From NCBI GenBank assembly GCA_900316965.1, contig ONEY01000006.1, positions 20,815 to 84,814 of the forward strand: a stretch of DNA of 64,000 nucleotides, in the 5' to 3' direction. The stretch is from an uncultured Bacteroidales bacterium (GTDB lineage Bacteria; Bacteroidota; Bacteroidia; Bacteroidales; P3). The notes below the pieces were generated by a model, which was given only the letters and a program-made list of their open reading frames with translations, had not been told where the DNA came from and did no database searches. Both the position numbers and the translations under genes were made by a program. Below are positions 19,008 to 27,113 of this stretch, piece by piece; positions within the stretch are counted from its first letter, which is position 1, and every line of letters starts with the position of its first letter.

Positions 19008-19253
19008 CTAATCAGATGCTTTTGAAGCGCCATTAAAAATATCGTATTGAAGCGAGTCGAAAAGGCCGAGTTGGTTGGGGGATTGTTGGGGAGTTTTCTC
19101 AACAGTTATTTCCGACAACTTGGCGCAAAGCAACCGCTTTGCCATCAAGGGACGCAAAACGTTCTCTTTCTTGGCCAATGCTGTAAGTTTATTGTAGTCA
19201 CGTAAAGACAGACTTACAACAATTTTCTTCTTGATATTTTTTTTGTTTTTCAA
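19008..19253 (-). CDS. Small basic protein, possible ribbon-helix-helix
   Basis: The protein has 81 residues and I do not recognise it. The first half is strongly basic (KNKKNIKKKIVVSLSLRDYN) followed by an alpha-helical stretch. The pattern of a short beta strand IVVSLSLRDYNKL then two helices could be a ribbon-helix-helix DNA-binding fold. The C-terminal third is polar (PQQSPNQLGLFDS). It sits 59 bases upstream of atpB in the same direction, in the place where Bacteroidota often have an AtpI-like protein, but it has no membrane helix and so is not AtpI. Its being a real gene rests on position and on a plausible composition. Confidence 0.5.
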   Translation of the reverse strand: MKNKKNIKKKIVVSLSLRDYNKLTALAKKENVLRPLMAKRLLCAKLSEITVEKTPQQSPNQLGLFDSLQYDIFNGASKASD

Positions 19254-19289
19254 AACTGAGAAAATTATACATCAAAAAGTTCGTGCTGC

Positions 19290-19328
19290 TATAGTAATCT
19301 GATGGCAAACAGCCAACAGATTACTATA
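19290..19328 (-). repeat. Long stable hairpin downstream of the GT117 gene
   Basis: A perfect 12-base inverted repeat (TATAGTAATCTG at 19290-19301, complement at 19317-19328) is extended inward, after a single A-A mismatch, by four more pairs (TGGC with GCCA) around an AAACA loop. It begins 17 bases after the stop of the GT117 gene on the minus strand. The nearest T run on that strand is 11 bases further, so it is not a canonical terminator. It could be an attenuated terminator, a 3'-end stabiliser or a protein-binding site. Confidence 0.7.
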
Positions 19329-19344
19329 ACCGCATGAATGATTA

Positions 19345-22300
19345 TTATCTTCCACCTCCGAAGTAAGGAGCGATGTCGTTAACGAACGTGCTACTGACAA
19401 GGAACGCGTCGATAGCCTTGAGGCGGTCAGCATTCTTGGCGTCGGCAGCGATGAAAGCCTTCTCACCCTCGTCGGTAAGGATGTCCTCGCGACGGTTGGT
19501 GAAGGGATTGAAGCCCTCATGATGGCGCAGCATAGCGACATTGAAGATCATTTTGTAGTGTTGCAATAGCTGACGTTTGACGCCGGCGGCTTTGTCGGGC
19601 GGGAAACTCTTCAAGTAGTTGATATACTGAATGCTGTTTTCGAAGAGATCGCACATAGACTCGTATGCATTAACATAATCGCCGACATGGGCGTAGGCAT
19701 AGGCAACCATATAGAAGATACCGTCGGCCGGGAAATTAGAGCGCGGGAAGAACTTCTCGGCAAGGCTGAGAGCCTCCTTGGCAGAAGCGGTATCGCCATT
19801 GGCGACAAGGTAGTTGGAGAGCAGCACATAGGATTGACGCTGCACCTTGGCCGAATTGTCGCTAACCGGGTCGATATAGATATCTTTGTTCAAGTTGCCC
19901 CACTCAAGAGGAGTGTAGCTGCCGTCGTCGTTGCGGATACCCTTGAGGAAGTAGTCCTTAGTGCGCGGGGTATAAGTAGCGTTAGAATAGACGGGATAGG
20001 GCACGAGGAGAGAGAGCATTCCGTCCTCGATGCTGTAGGTGTCAACGACCGGGAACACATCGCGGATATAGGAGGGGCTCATAATGCTGATGGGGCGCTC
20101 GAAGCGGTTGGTGCCGAGGATATCAAGCATCATCATCTCGTTGCGTACCATGTAATTGCCTCTACCGTTACGGATATTGACATCAAAATTGATGACATCT
20201 GGAATGCTGTCGGCCAATTGTTGCGAAATGATACCATTGGCGACCAGCTTAGTCTTGTCAAGAGTGATTTTGAACTTATTGGTCGGAATCATAGTTATCA
20301 ACTCGCCATCCTGGCTGGAGACGAATTGGCTTTGATTGTTGGCGACCATCTTGAGGGCGTCAGTAACTTCCATACGAGGGCCATCCTGGTAGTAGAAGAT
20401 TTCGTGTCCCAAGCCATACATTTCCTTGGGCAATGTGAATGGAAGAGGTTCAGACTCATACAATTTGTTGTAGAGTTGTTCCACATACCAATGCATGCCC
20501 GAAAGAGTGTAGTTGAGGATACGCACATCGGTGCGCCAGCCCTCGACCTCCTGAATATACCACAAGGGGAATGTGTCGTTGTCGCCAAAGGTTATCACGA
20601 TGCCGTTTTTGTCGACAAGGCCGAGATAGTTTTTGGCGAAGTCGCGGGCGGCCGTTTTCTGGGAGCGGTCGTGATCGTCCCAGTTTTGGGCAGCCAACAA
20701 TAACGGCACAGACATGGAGAGCACAAAGGCAATAGGCAGGGCAATTTTGTTGGGCAGACGAACAATGCTCACAATCAAACCGACGACGCCAGCCATGCCA
20801 AGGACAAACCATCCGCCGCCGAAGGCACCGAGCAGAATGCATACCGCTGATATGGCGAGGAAGTAGTTACGTTCCGTTTTCTCGAATTTGGTAGTGAGCC
20901 ATTCGTAGAGAGCGAAGACGCCCAAACCAATCCAAACGCTGAAGAAGTAGAAAGAGCCGACGAAAGCATAGTCACGCTCGCGCGGCTGACAAGGAGGCAT
21001 GTTCAAGTAGATGGCGATGGCAAGGCCAGTCATGAAGAACATAATAAAGGTTACGAAGGCGTCTTTGCGGCTCTTAACACAATGGAATACAAGGCCAAGC
21101 ACACCGAGGAGGAGAGGCAACATGTAGTAACGATTGCGGGCCTTGTTGTTGGCCATAGCGTCGGGGAGATTGTCCTGAGGTCCCAGTCGTTTTTCGTCGA
21201 CATAATTTATGCCCGATATCCAGTTGCCATCGGTATAGTTGATGGTTGGGAAGTGTACGCCTTGCATACCCTCGTTGTCGTCGAAATGGTGACCTTGGAT
21301 ATCATTCTGACGTCCGGCGAAGTTCCACATAAAGTAGCGCCAGTACATCCATCCCAACTGATAGCGATGGAAGAATGTTAGGTTTTGGGCGAAAGTTGGT
21401 TTGCTTCCCACGGGAGGATCGCCAGCCCAATAGCGGTAATAAGTAGGGTGCTTGCGGCCGGCATCAGGGCTGTACATACGAGGGAAGATACCGGTATGGT
21501 TCTCGTTGTAGACAAACTTCTGGGCGTAAGCGGCCACCTTGTAGAAGTCACGTCCCTCCTCGTCCTGAGTGCGGATATATTTGGCATAGTCCTTCTCAGA
21601 GCCGATAGGGTTGCCCGCAGTATAATAGGGGCCTGTGAGGAATGGTGTCTGTCCATATTGCTCGCGGCCGAGATAGGCGCGCATAGCCACAGCGTCCTTG
21701 GGTGCATTCTCGTTGAGAGGCGTATTGGTGTTGGCGCGGATAACGAGGATGAAGAAAGTGGAATAACCGACCACGAGCATGAGGAAACTCAGTATGGCGG
21801 CATTGGTAACCACACGGTTCTTGCCTTTGACGATGTAGTAGGCGGCGGCGGCAATCAACAGAAGCACAACAAAGTAGCCAAATGAGAATGTGCCAGCGCC
21901 CATCTTAGCGAATAACATAAGGGCGAACATCACCACAAGGATGGTGACGTTGACAGCCTTGCTGGGGCGGTTGAAATGTGAGTTGTTCCAGATTCCCCAA
22001 GCGACAAAGCAGGCGATGATAAGGAAGAAGACCACAGTGCCGGTGTTGAATCCCATGTGCAACTTATTGACAAAGAAGACATCGAAATCGCTCGAGAGAT
22101 TGACAATGCCCGGGATGACGCCCCAGAGCACCACGGCTAGCAGCACTAATGAGATGCCACCGCTGACGAGGAAACCTTTGAGGGTAGTCTTGGGGTATTT
22201 TTTGAAGTAGACGACATAAACAATTGCCGGGATGGTCAACAAGTTGAGGAGGTGGACACCGATGGCGATACCGACGAGGAAAGAAATGAGTATCAGCCAA

Positions 22301-22833
22301 CGCATAGAGTGTTTGTCCTCCGACTGCTCGTCCCATTTCAAGATGGCCCAAAACACCACGGCGGTGAAGAATGACGACATGGCGTAGACCTCGCCTTCGA
22401 CGGCAGAGAACCAATAGGTGTCGGTGAAGGTATAGGCCAGAGAGCCGACGATGCCGGAGGCGAAAACCGCCCAGACCTTGGTGTTGTTGAGAGCCAAGTC
22501 CTCAGGTTTCAGCAGCTTTTTAGTGAGTAGAGTGATGGTCCAATAGAGGAACATAATGCCTAAGCCGCTTGAAATTGCGGACAACACGTTGACAGCGAAG
22601 GCGGCATGATATGGGTCGGAGAACAGGGAGAAGAGACGTCCCAAGATTTGGAATGTTGGTGCTCCAGGAGGATGGCCCACTTGAACTTTATATGCTGTGG
22701 CTATATACTCGCCACAGTCCCACCACGAGGCAGTCGCCTCAGCAGTCATGATGTAAACGACACAGGCGATGATACCTATCAGCCAGCCGATGACGTTATT
22801 CACCAAATGATACTGTTTCAATGTCTTATCCAT
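19345..22833 (-). CDS. GT117 (DUF2723) integral membrane glycosyltransferase
   Basis: The 1162-residue protein starts with the DUF2723 signature: an N-terminal helix, then a TASWWDCGEYIATAYKV loop with the acidic residue expected for a GT-C enzyme, and VGHPPGAPTFQILGR. Around a dozen membrane helices fill residues 15-760. A soluble domain at about 770-1000 precedes a TPR-like helical tail (AKEALSLAEKFFPRSN, VAYAYAHVGDYVNAY). Family knowledge: GT-C fold enzymes using lipid-linked sugar donors, thought to glycosylate exported proteins in Bacteroidota. The acceptor is unknown here. It follows arcA by 37 bases on the same strand. The strong hairpin at 19290-19328 lies just after its stop. Confidence 0.9.
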   Translation of the reverse strand: MDKTLKQYHLVNNVIGWLIGIIACVVYIMTAEATASWWDCGEYIATAYKVQVGHPPGAPTFQILGRLFSLFSDPYHAAFAVNVLSAISSGLGIMFLYWTITLLTKKLLKPEDLALNNTKVWAVFASGIVGSLAYTFTDTYWFSAVEGEVYAMSSFFTAVVFWAILKWDEQSEDKHSMRWLILISFLVGIAIGVHLLNLLTIPAIVYVVYFKKYPKTTLKGFLVSGGISLVLLAVVLWGVIPGIVNLSSDFDVFFVNKLHMGFNTGTVVFFLIIACFVAWGIWNNSHFNRPSKAVNVTILVVMFALMLFAKMGAGTFSFGYFVVLLLIAAAAYYIVKGKNRVVTNAAILSFLMLVVGYSTFFILVIRANTNTPLNENAPKDAVAMRAYLGREQYGQTPFLTGPYYTAGNPIGSEKDYAKYIRTQDEEGRDFYKVAAYAQKFVYNENHTGIFPRMYSPDAGRKHPTYYRYWAGDPPVGSKPTFAQNLTFFHRYQLGWMYWRYFMWNFAGRQNDIQGHHFDDNEGMQGVHFPTINYTDGNWISGINYVDEKRLGPQDNLPDAMANNKARNRYYMLPLLLGVLGLVFHCVKSRKDAFVTFIMFFMTGLAIAIYLNMPPCQPRERDYAFVGSFYFFSVWIGLGVFALYEWLTTKFEKTERNYFLAISAVCILLGAFGGGWFVLGMAGVVGLIVSIVRLPNKIALPIAFVLSMSVPLLLAAQNWDDHDRSQKTAARDFAKNYLGLVDKNGIVITFGDNDTFPLWYIQEVEGWRTDVRILNYTLSGMHWYVEQLYNKLYESEPLPFTLPKEMYGLGHEIFYYQDGPRMEVTDALKMVANNQSQFVSSQDGELITMIPTNKFKITLDKTKLVANGIISQQLADSIPDVINFDVNIRNGRGNYMVRNEMMMLDILGTNRFERPISIMSPSYIRDVFPVVDTYSIEDGMLSLLVPYPVYSNATYTPRTKDYFLKGIRNDDGSYTPLEWGNLNKDIYIDPVSDNSAKVQRQSYVLLSNYLVANGDTASAKEALSLAEKFFPRSNFPADGIFYMVAYAYAHVGDYVNAYESMCDLFENSIQYINYLKSFPPDKAAGVKRQLLQHYKMIFNVAMLRHHEGFNPFTNRREDILTDEGEKAFIAADAKNADRLKAIDAFLVSSTFVNDIAPYFGGGR

Positions 22834-22870
22834 GATAAATGGTTAAATAGTTATAAAAGTTAGATAATTT

Positions 22871-24139
22871 TTAAAGTGATTGCAGCTCATCTCTATTGAT
22901 GGGCATGGTCATGCAGCGAGCACCGCCGCCGGCACGAGGCAACTCGCTGGCGGCGAAGGTCACCACACAACGGTTGTAGTCGTTAATGGAGATAGAACCC
23001 GATGCGACATCCTCGGCGCGTAGGACGCTGAAGCCAGCCTTGTCGAGGGCGTCGATGGTGTGGCTGTTGCGGCGATAGCCAATTATTTTGCCAGGAGCGA
23101 GAGCAAAGAAATTGGCGCCACTATGCCATTGTTCGCGCTGCTGCATCCATAAGTCGTCGCCGCCACAGAAAACAGGTTCCATGTCTATGCCAACATGTTT
23201 CAAAGCCACAAGCATATCCTTGCAGTCGTGATATTTTATCTTGCCGTTGTCAATCTCGATCCAAGTGGTTGCTTTACCGGCGAACTCGTTGTTTTTGCGC
23301 AACATGGGCTCGTACATCATGCAACGGTTTGTATCGAGGAAGGTGTAAACCATGTCGAGATGAATGAACGACTCGGGGGTATGAGGCAGCTGCTGAACTA
23401 TGATATTGAATTTGTGACGGTTTTTGAACTCTTCGGCCAAGAATTGGATACCCTTGGCGTTGGTGCGGATACCTTCGCCAATGCAGAGGAGGTCGCTGCG
23501 GCCAATTTGGACGTCGCCGCCCTCGGTGCGCGCGGATTGATTCCAATCTTGAGCGTTAATGACATTGCACTTGAAGTAGTGCTTAAATATAGCTTTGTAG
23601 ATCAAGTTTTCACGTTTGCGGACATCGAACGACATGGAGTTGATAAGGACTCTGTCGAAGACCGACGATGAGGCGTCGCGAGTGAAGAAGAGATTGTAGA
23701 GAGGGCGTAGGACATAGCGACGCGAGGCGAAGCGCTCAGGGTCCTTGCCTTTTCTGTAGGGGAAACCCTCGATGAGGGCTGTGGCGATGGCTTTTGTGTC
23801 CATGACCATGAGCTCGTCGACGAGGTAGTCGGCGCCTTCGGCTTTGCAGCTCTGAGTGACGAGGGAATTGCAAAGGTCGTCGTCGTCGAGCAGTTTCTGA
23901 ATGAGGTCAGAGACGTAATACACTTGGCAGCATTTTTCGAAAACGCCGCAGAAGTTGCGGTATTCGTCGTCGACGATATTTTTGTTCAAAATATCGCTAT
24001 ACAATGCCTCGGCGGCATTGGAAGGTGTCATGCGCTCAATCTCGACACCGGGTTTGTGGAGCAGTACGGCATTCAACTTGCCAATCTCCGAACTTACATT
24101 GACTGTTGTTCTTTTGTTATTGTTTTCGGATAATAACAT
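22871..24139 (-). CDS. arcA: Arginine deiminase
   Basis: The enzyme hydrolyses arginine to citrulline and ammonia. The nucleophilic cysteine is in the C-terminal GGGARCMTMPINRDEL. Supporting residues lie in FFTRDASSSVF, in the HLDMVYTFLD stretch (His and Asp), and in GGDDLW. The C-terminal half has the alpha/beta-propeller organisation of the guanidino-group-modifying enzymes. I use the ATG at complement 24137-24139, because the 24 extra codons of the open frame are hydrophobic AT-rich translation of the promoter region and precede the conserved VSSEIGKLNAVLLHKPG. No arcB, arcC or arginine-ornithine antiporter is close, so it may feed citrulline elsewhere. Confidence 0.92.
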   Translation of the reverse strand: MLLSENNNKRTTVNVSSEIGKLNAVLLHKPGVEIERMTPSNAAEALYSDILNKNIVDDEYRNFCGVFEKCCQVYYVSDLIQKLLDDDDLCNSLVTQSCKAEGADYLVDELMVMDTKAIATALIEGFPYRKGKDPERFASRRYVLRPLYNLFFTRDASSSVFDRVLINSMSFDVRKRENLIYKAIFKHYFKCNVINAQDWNQSARTEGGDVQIGRSDLLCIGEGIRTNAKGIQFLAEEFKNRHKFNIIVQQLPHTPESFIHLDMVYTFLDTNRCMMYEPMLRKNNEFAGKATTWIEIDNGKIKYHDCKDMLVALKHVGIDMEPVFCGGDDLWMQQREQWHSGANFFALAPGKIIGYRRNSHTIDALDKAGFSVLRAEDVASGSISINDYNRCVVTFAASELPRAGGGARCMTMPINRDELQSL

Positions 24140-24216
24140 AATTATAATAATATCAACAAAGGCTTTGTTATTGCAATTCAAAAAGATAATCGCAATAGCA
24201 AAACATTCCAAAAATG

Positions 24217-24224
24217 CAAATTTA
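24217..24224 (-). promoter_or_regulatory. Candidate -7 element of the arcA-GT117 transcript
   Basis: The minus strand reads TAAATTTG, an exact match to TAnnTTTG, 77 bases before the arcA ATG. The expected -33 position reads TTAC rather than TTTG. An inverted repeat (24246-24272) overlaps the region just upstream. Confidence 0.45.
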
Positions 24225-24245
24225 CATAATTATCTTGACATATGT

Positions 24246-24272
24246 AATGAAAGTGGAAAAAAAACTTTCATT
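24246..24272. repeat. Inverted repeat upstream of arcA
   Basis: AATGAAAG at 24246-24253 and CTTTCATT at 24265-24272 form a perfect eight-base inverted repeat around an A-rich 11-base spacer. It covers the -33 region of the candidate arcA promoter, where a repressor or activator could bind. A second small repeat (TTGCTG/CAGCAA) follows directly. Confidence 0.45.
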
Positions 24273-24407
24273 TTGCTGAGCCACAGCAATCGGGGATTGG
24301 GAGAGAGTTTGCCCCTCCAAAAAGGTCGTTAGAGCGACGAAAGATGGAAAAGAGAGAGTGCCATAGGTCTGCTATGAGTCCGCTAAAAGACGGGTGAAAG
24401 GAGGTTG

Positions 24408-25043
24408 CTAAAAGAGGTCAATTTGCCTATGGGTATAAGAGAAGTCGGTTTCGCCGGTAAAAAAGCTAACACGATCGATATGAGCATCTTCGACATCCAG
24501 TTGTGTGTCGGAGAGAAACTTTATGGCCGCACCCTCGTCGACAAACACCATTTCGTGGGTGTAGACATTCAAGCGGAATGCCATTGCGGCATTCATAACA
24601 TTAGCTTCAGGGGCGTCGTTGGTGCAGATGAAGACGGCCCACTCCCCTACCCTGCGGCATTCTGAGACGCTGCCAACGATGAGCAACCTGGTGTCGATAT
24701 AAAAGCCGTTGCCACCGCCAAAGATGACCGAGGTTGTCATGCTTTCGAGGTCGTAGAGATAGCACGACGGGCGAAACCCCGACTCGTAGTAAATGACGCA
24801 ATGGTTGGTGTCGTCGACGAGCCGCGCTATAACCCTTTTGTCGAGTGGAAGAGTGGCGATGAAGTCGTCGGCGACCTGATTGTAATAACCGATATCGTCA
24901 ATCATATCCGTCGAGTCGGTTGCAACAGGCAGAACGACAGGCGCGACATCGATGTCCTTTTGTCGTCCAACGAAAAAAAGCACCAAAGATAGCGACGATA
25001 TAGCCGCGACGGTCAATACTATTGGTATGTTGATATTTTTCAA
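24408..25043 (-). CDS. Hypothetical membrane-anchored exported protein
   Basis: The 211-residue protein is not one I recognise. It has one N-terminal membrane helix (residues about 5-25, IPIVLTVAAISSLSLVLFFV). An exported domain of beta-rich appearance follows (CVIYYESGFRPSCYLYDLES, VIFGGGNGFYIDTRLLIVGS). The domain has three cysteines (near residues 83, 94 and 130) and reads like a lipocalin- or propeller-blade-like sensor, but no family signature is clear. It stands between the S41 protease gene and arcA on the same strand. The gaps of 71 and 268 bases suggest it may belong with the protease. Confidence 0.6.
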   Translation of the reverse strand: MKNINIPIVLTVAAISSLSLVLFFVGRQKDIDVAPVVLPVATDSTDMIDDIGYYNQVADDFIATLPLDKRVIARLVDDTNHCVIYYESGFRPSCYLYDLESMTTSVIFGGGNGFYIDTRLLIVGSVSECRRVGEWAVFICTNDAPEANVMNAAMAFRLNVYTHEMVFVDEGAAIKFLSDTQLDVEDAHIDRVSFFTGETDFSYTHRQIDLF

Positions 25044-25114
25044 GTTAATGAATCAGGTTATGATGACTCTATATGAGTGGAGAGGGCAATTATGGTCGTT
25101 GGGGTGATGCAAGA

Positions 25115-26854
25115 TCACAATGCTTTGACAGTTTTGATGGCTTGTTTGAGACCCTCGTCGTAGTCGCGCATGACACGATAGTAGTATTCGATGCCGAAGA
25201 GGTTGCGAGCAATGAGAGACTTGATCATGTAGCCGAGATATATGTCGCTATGGTGGTTAATAATTTGGCTGCGTTTGTCCTCGCTTATAGCTTTGTCTTT
25301 GAGTTTTTGGACAAACTGCTCGTCGGCCAAAAGACGAGAGAGGTAGTTTTCGTAGCTGTCGGCATGGATAGCGTTGAGGCTGTCTTTTACCAAGGCGCGA
25401 GCTTGGTCGTTCATCCACTGAGCCACCCATTCGCCTTTGACATCGCTGCGGGAGACATTTTTGGAAGCGGCATATTCGTCGAAAGCCTTGGCGACGGCGA
25501 GAGAATCGTAATTGCGCATGAAGGCGTCGAAGGTAGAGTAGAGAGAGTCGTGGCGGTGGTTATCGGCCCAAGTCAGGGCGAAGGTGTTGAAAGCGCCCGC
25601 AGAGCGGAGGGAGAGGAAATAGTCGGAGAGGCGAACTGTGTCGATAGGTACAAAGACATCGGGCATGATGCCACCGCCGCCATAGACGACGCGGCCTTTG
25701 GAGGTGTAGTATTTAAGCGAGTCGGGGTAGGACACCGAGTCGGCCGAGCGAAGCTCACCCATTTCGTAGCGTTTTTGCAGTTCGTGGTTGTAGGCGTCGG
25801 TACCCTTGTCGTAAGGTTTTTGAATGCATCGTCCCGAGGGGGTGTAGTAGCGAGCTGTGGTGAGGCGGATTTGAGCTCCGTCGTAGATTTCGAACATTCT
25901 CTGCACCAAGCCCTTGCCGAAGGTGCGGCGACCGACGAGGGTGCCACGATCCCAATCTTGAACGGCACCAGAGACAATCTCGGATGCCGAAGCGGAATAT
26001 TCGTCGATAAGGATTACCAGAGGACCAGAAGTATAGCTTCCGCCGCGACGGGAGACAAGATTCTGTCGGGGTGATTTTTCACCTTCGGTATAAACTATCA
26101 GTTTTTTGGCGTCGAGGAACTCGTTGGCGACAGCGAAGGCAATGTCGAGGTATCCACCGCCATTGCCGCGGAGGTCGAAGATGAGTCTTTTCATACCCTC
26201 TTTTTTCAACTTGCGGATAGCTTCGCGAAGCTCCTGGTGGGAGGTGCGCGCAAAACGAGCCAGGCGAATGTAACCCACCTCGTCCTCGACCATAAAGTAT
26301 GTGTCGATGGAGTAGATAGGCACCTTGTCGCGCACGATTCTGAATTCCAAAGGTTTGTCAATTCCTTGACGCTTAACAGTCAGGTTTACGACGGTGCCTT
26401 TTTTGCCACGGAGATGACGGAAAACGAAATTGTTGTTCACGCCTTTGAAGGTAGCCACCGTATCGTCGACCTTAAGCAGCTTATCGCCAATCATTAAACC
26501 GACATGCTCAGAGGGGCCGCCGACGATGACGTCGGTAACCGAGATAGTGTCGTCGACAATTTGGAAAGAGATGCCCACGCCTTCGAAATTGGCTTGAAGG
26601 CCTTCGTTGGTGCGTTGAACATCTTTGGCAGGAATGTAAAGGCTATGAGGGTCAAGTTCGGTGAGCATGGAGGAGACAGCTTTTTCTGTTATTTTCTGAT
26701 AGTTAGGCTGTTCGACATAGAATTTCTCGATATACTCGTCAACTTGGTTGATTCTGCGGAAATGCGAGGAATCGTTATTCTGGGCGTGGATTATTGGGAA
26801 TTGGGCACTTAAAAGTGACAAAAGCAAGGCAGTTTTTATCGAAATCTTTGACAT
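25115..26854 (-). CDS. S41 family C-terminal processing peptidase
   Basis: This is a periplasmic serine protease of the Ctp/Prc type. The order is: a signal peptide (LLLSLLSAQFPIIHAQ), an N-terminal helical segment, a PDZ domain at about residues 85-170 (GVGISFQIVDDTISVTDVIV), then the S41 core. The core has the catalytic serine in SASASEIVSGAVQDW near residue 290 and the lysine in TFGKGLVQRM near residue 315. An extra C-terminal helical region of about 150 residues (from about 430) follows. The 579-residue length matches the longer Bacteroidota members. It is divergent from sppA with a 259-base intergenic region. Confidence 0.92.
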   Translation of the reverse strand: MSKISIKTALLLSLLSAQFPIIHAQNNDSSHFRRINQVDEYIEKFYVEQPNYQKITEKAVSSMLTELDPHSLYIPAKDVQRTNEGLQANFEGVGISFQIVDDTISVTDVIVGGPSEHVGLMIGDKLLKVDDTVATFKGVNNNFVFRHLRGKKGTVVNLTVKRQGIDKPLEFRIVRDKVPIYSIDTYFMVEDEVGYIRLARFARTSHQELREAIRKLKKEGMKRLIFDLRGNGGGYLDIAFAVANEFLDAKKLIVYTEGEKSPRQNLVSRRGGSYTSGPLVILIDEYSASASEIVSGAVQDWDRGTLVGRRTFGKGLVQRMFEIYDGAQIRLTTARYYTPSGRCIQKPYDKGTDAYNHELQKRYEMGELRSADSVSYPDSLKYYTSKGRVVYGGGGIMPDVFVPIDTVRLSDYFLSLRSAGAFNTFALTWADNHRHDSLYSTFDAFMRNYDSLAVAKAFDEYAASKNVSRSDVKGEWVAQWMNDQARALVKDSLNAIHADSYENYLSRLLADEQFVQKLKDKAISEDKRSQIINHHSDIYLGYMIKSLIARNLFGIEYYYRVMRDYDEGLKQAIKTVKAL

Positions 26855-26965
26855 TGAAGAAGATAGTTTTATATTTAAAAGTTTATACAGTTTTACAAAA
26901 CAACAAATGAGAACAAATCGCAGACAAAGGATAAGATTTTGAATATCTGATTTGTCGTCACATTA

Positions 26966-26991
26966 TCCAAATTGAAATCTCTTAATTTGGA
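26966..26991. repeat. Inverted repeat in the divergent S41 protease-sppA promoter region
   Basis: TCCAAATT (26966-26973) and AATTTGGA (26984-26991) are perfect eight-base arms around ten bases. It lies midway between two divergent protease genes and could be an operator shared by both; this is inference from position only. Confidence 0.4.
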
Positions 26992-27113
26992 GCAACAATT
27001 AAACGTTCTTTTGTTTATTTTATTTTACAAAGCATAAAATATTATTGGGCAATAATCGTTAAAGATAATCAAAGAAGAAAAATAATACAAAAAAGAAGTC
27101 AAATACGCAACAA

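Noticed and set aside
19687..20703. Open frame of 338 codons on the plus strand
   Set aside because: It lies fully antisense to the GT117 gene, follows the third-base pattern of that gene, and has no family signature.
25073..26074. Open frame of 333 codons on the plus strand
   Set aside because: Antisense shadow of the S41 protease gene with valine/glutamate-rich composition and no recognisable motif.
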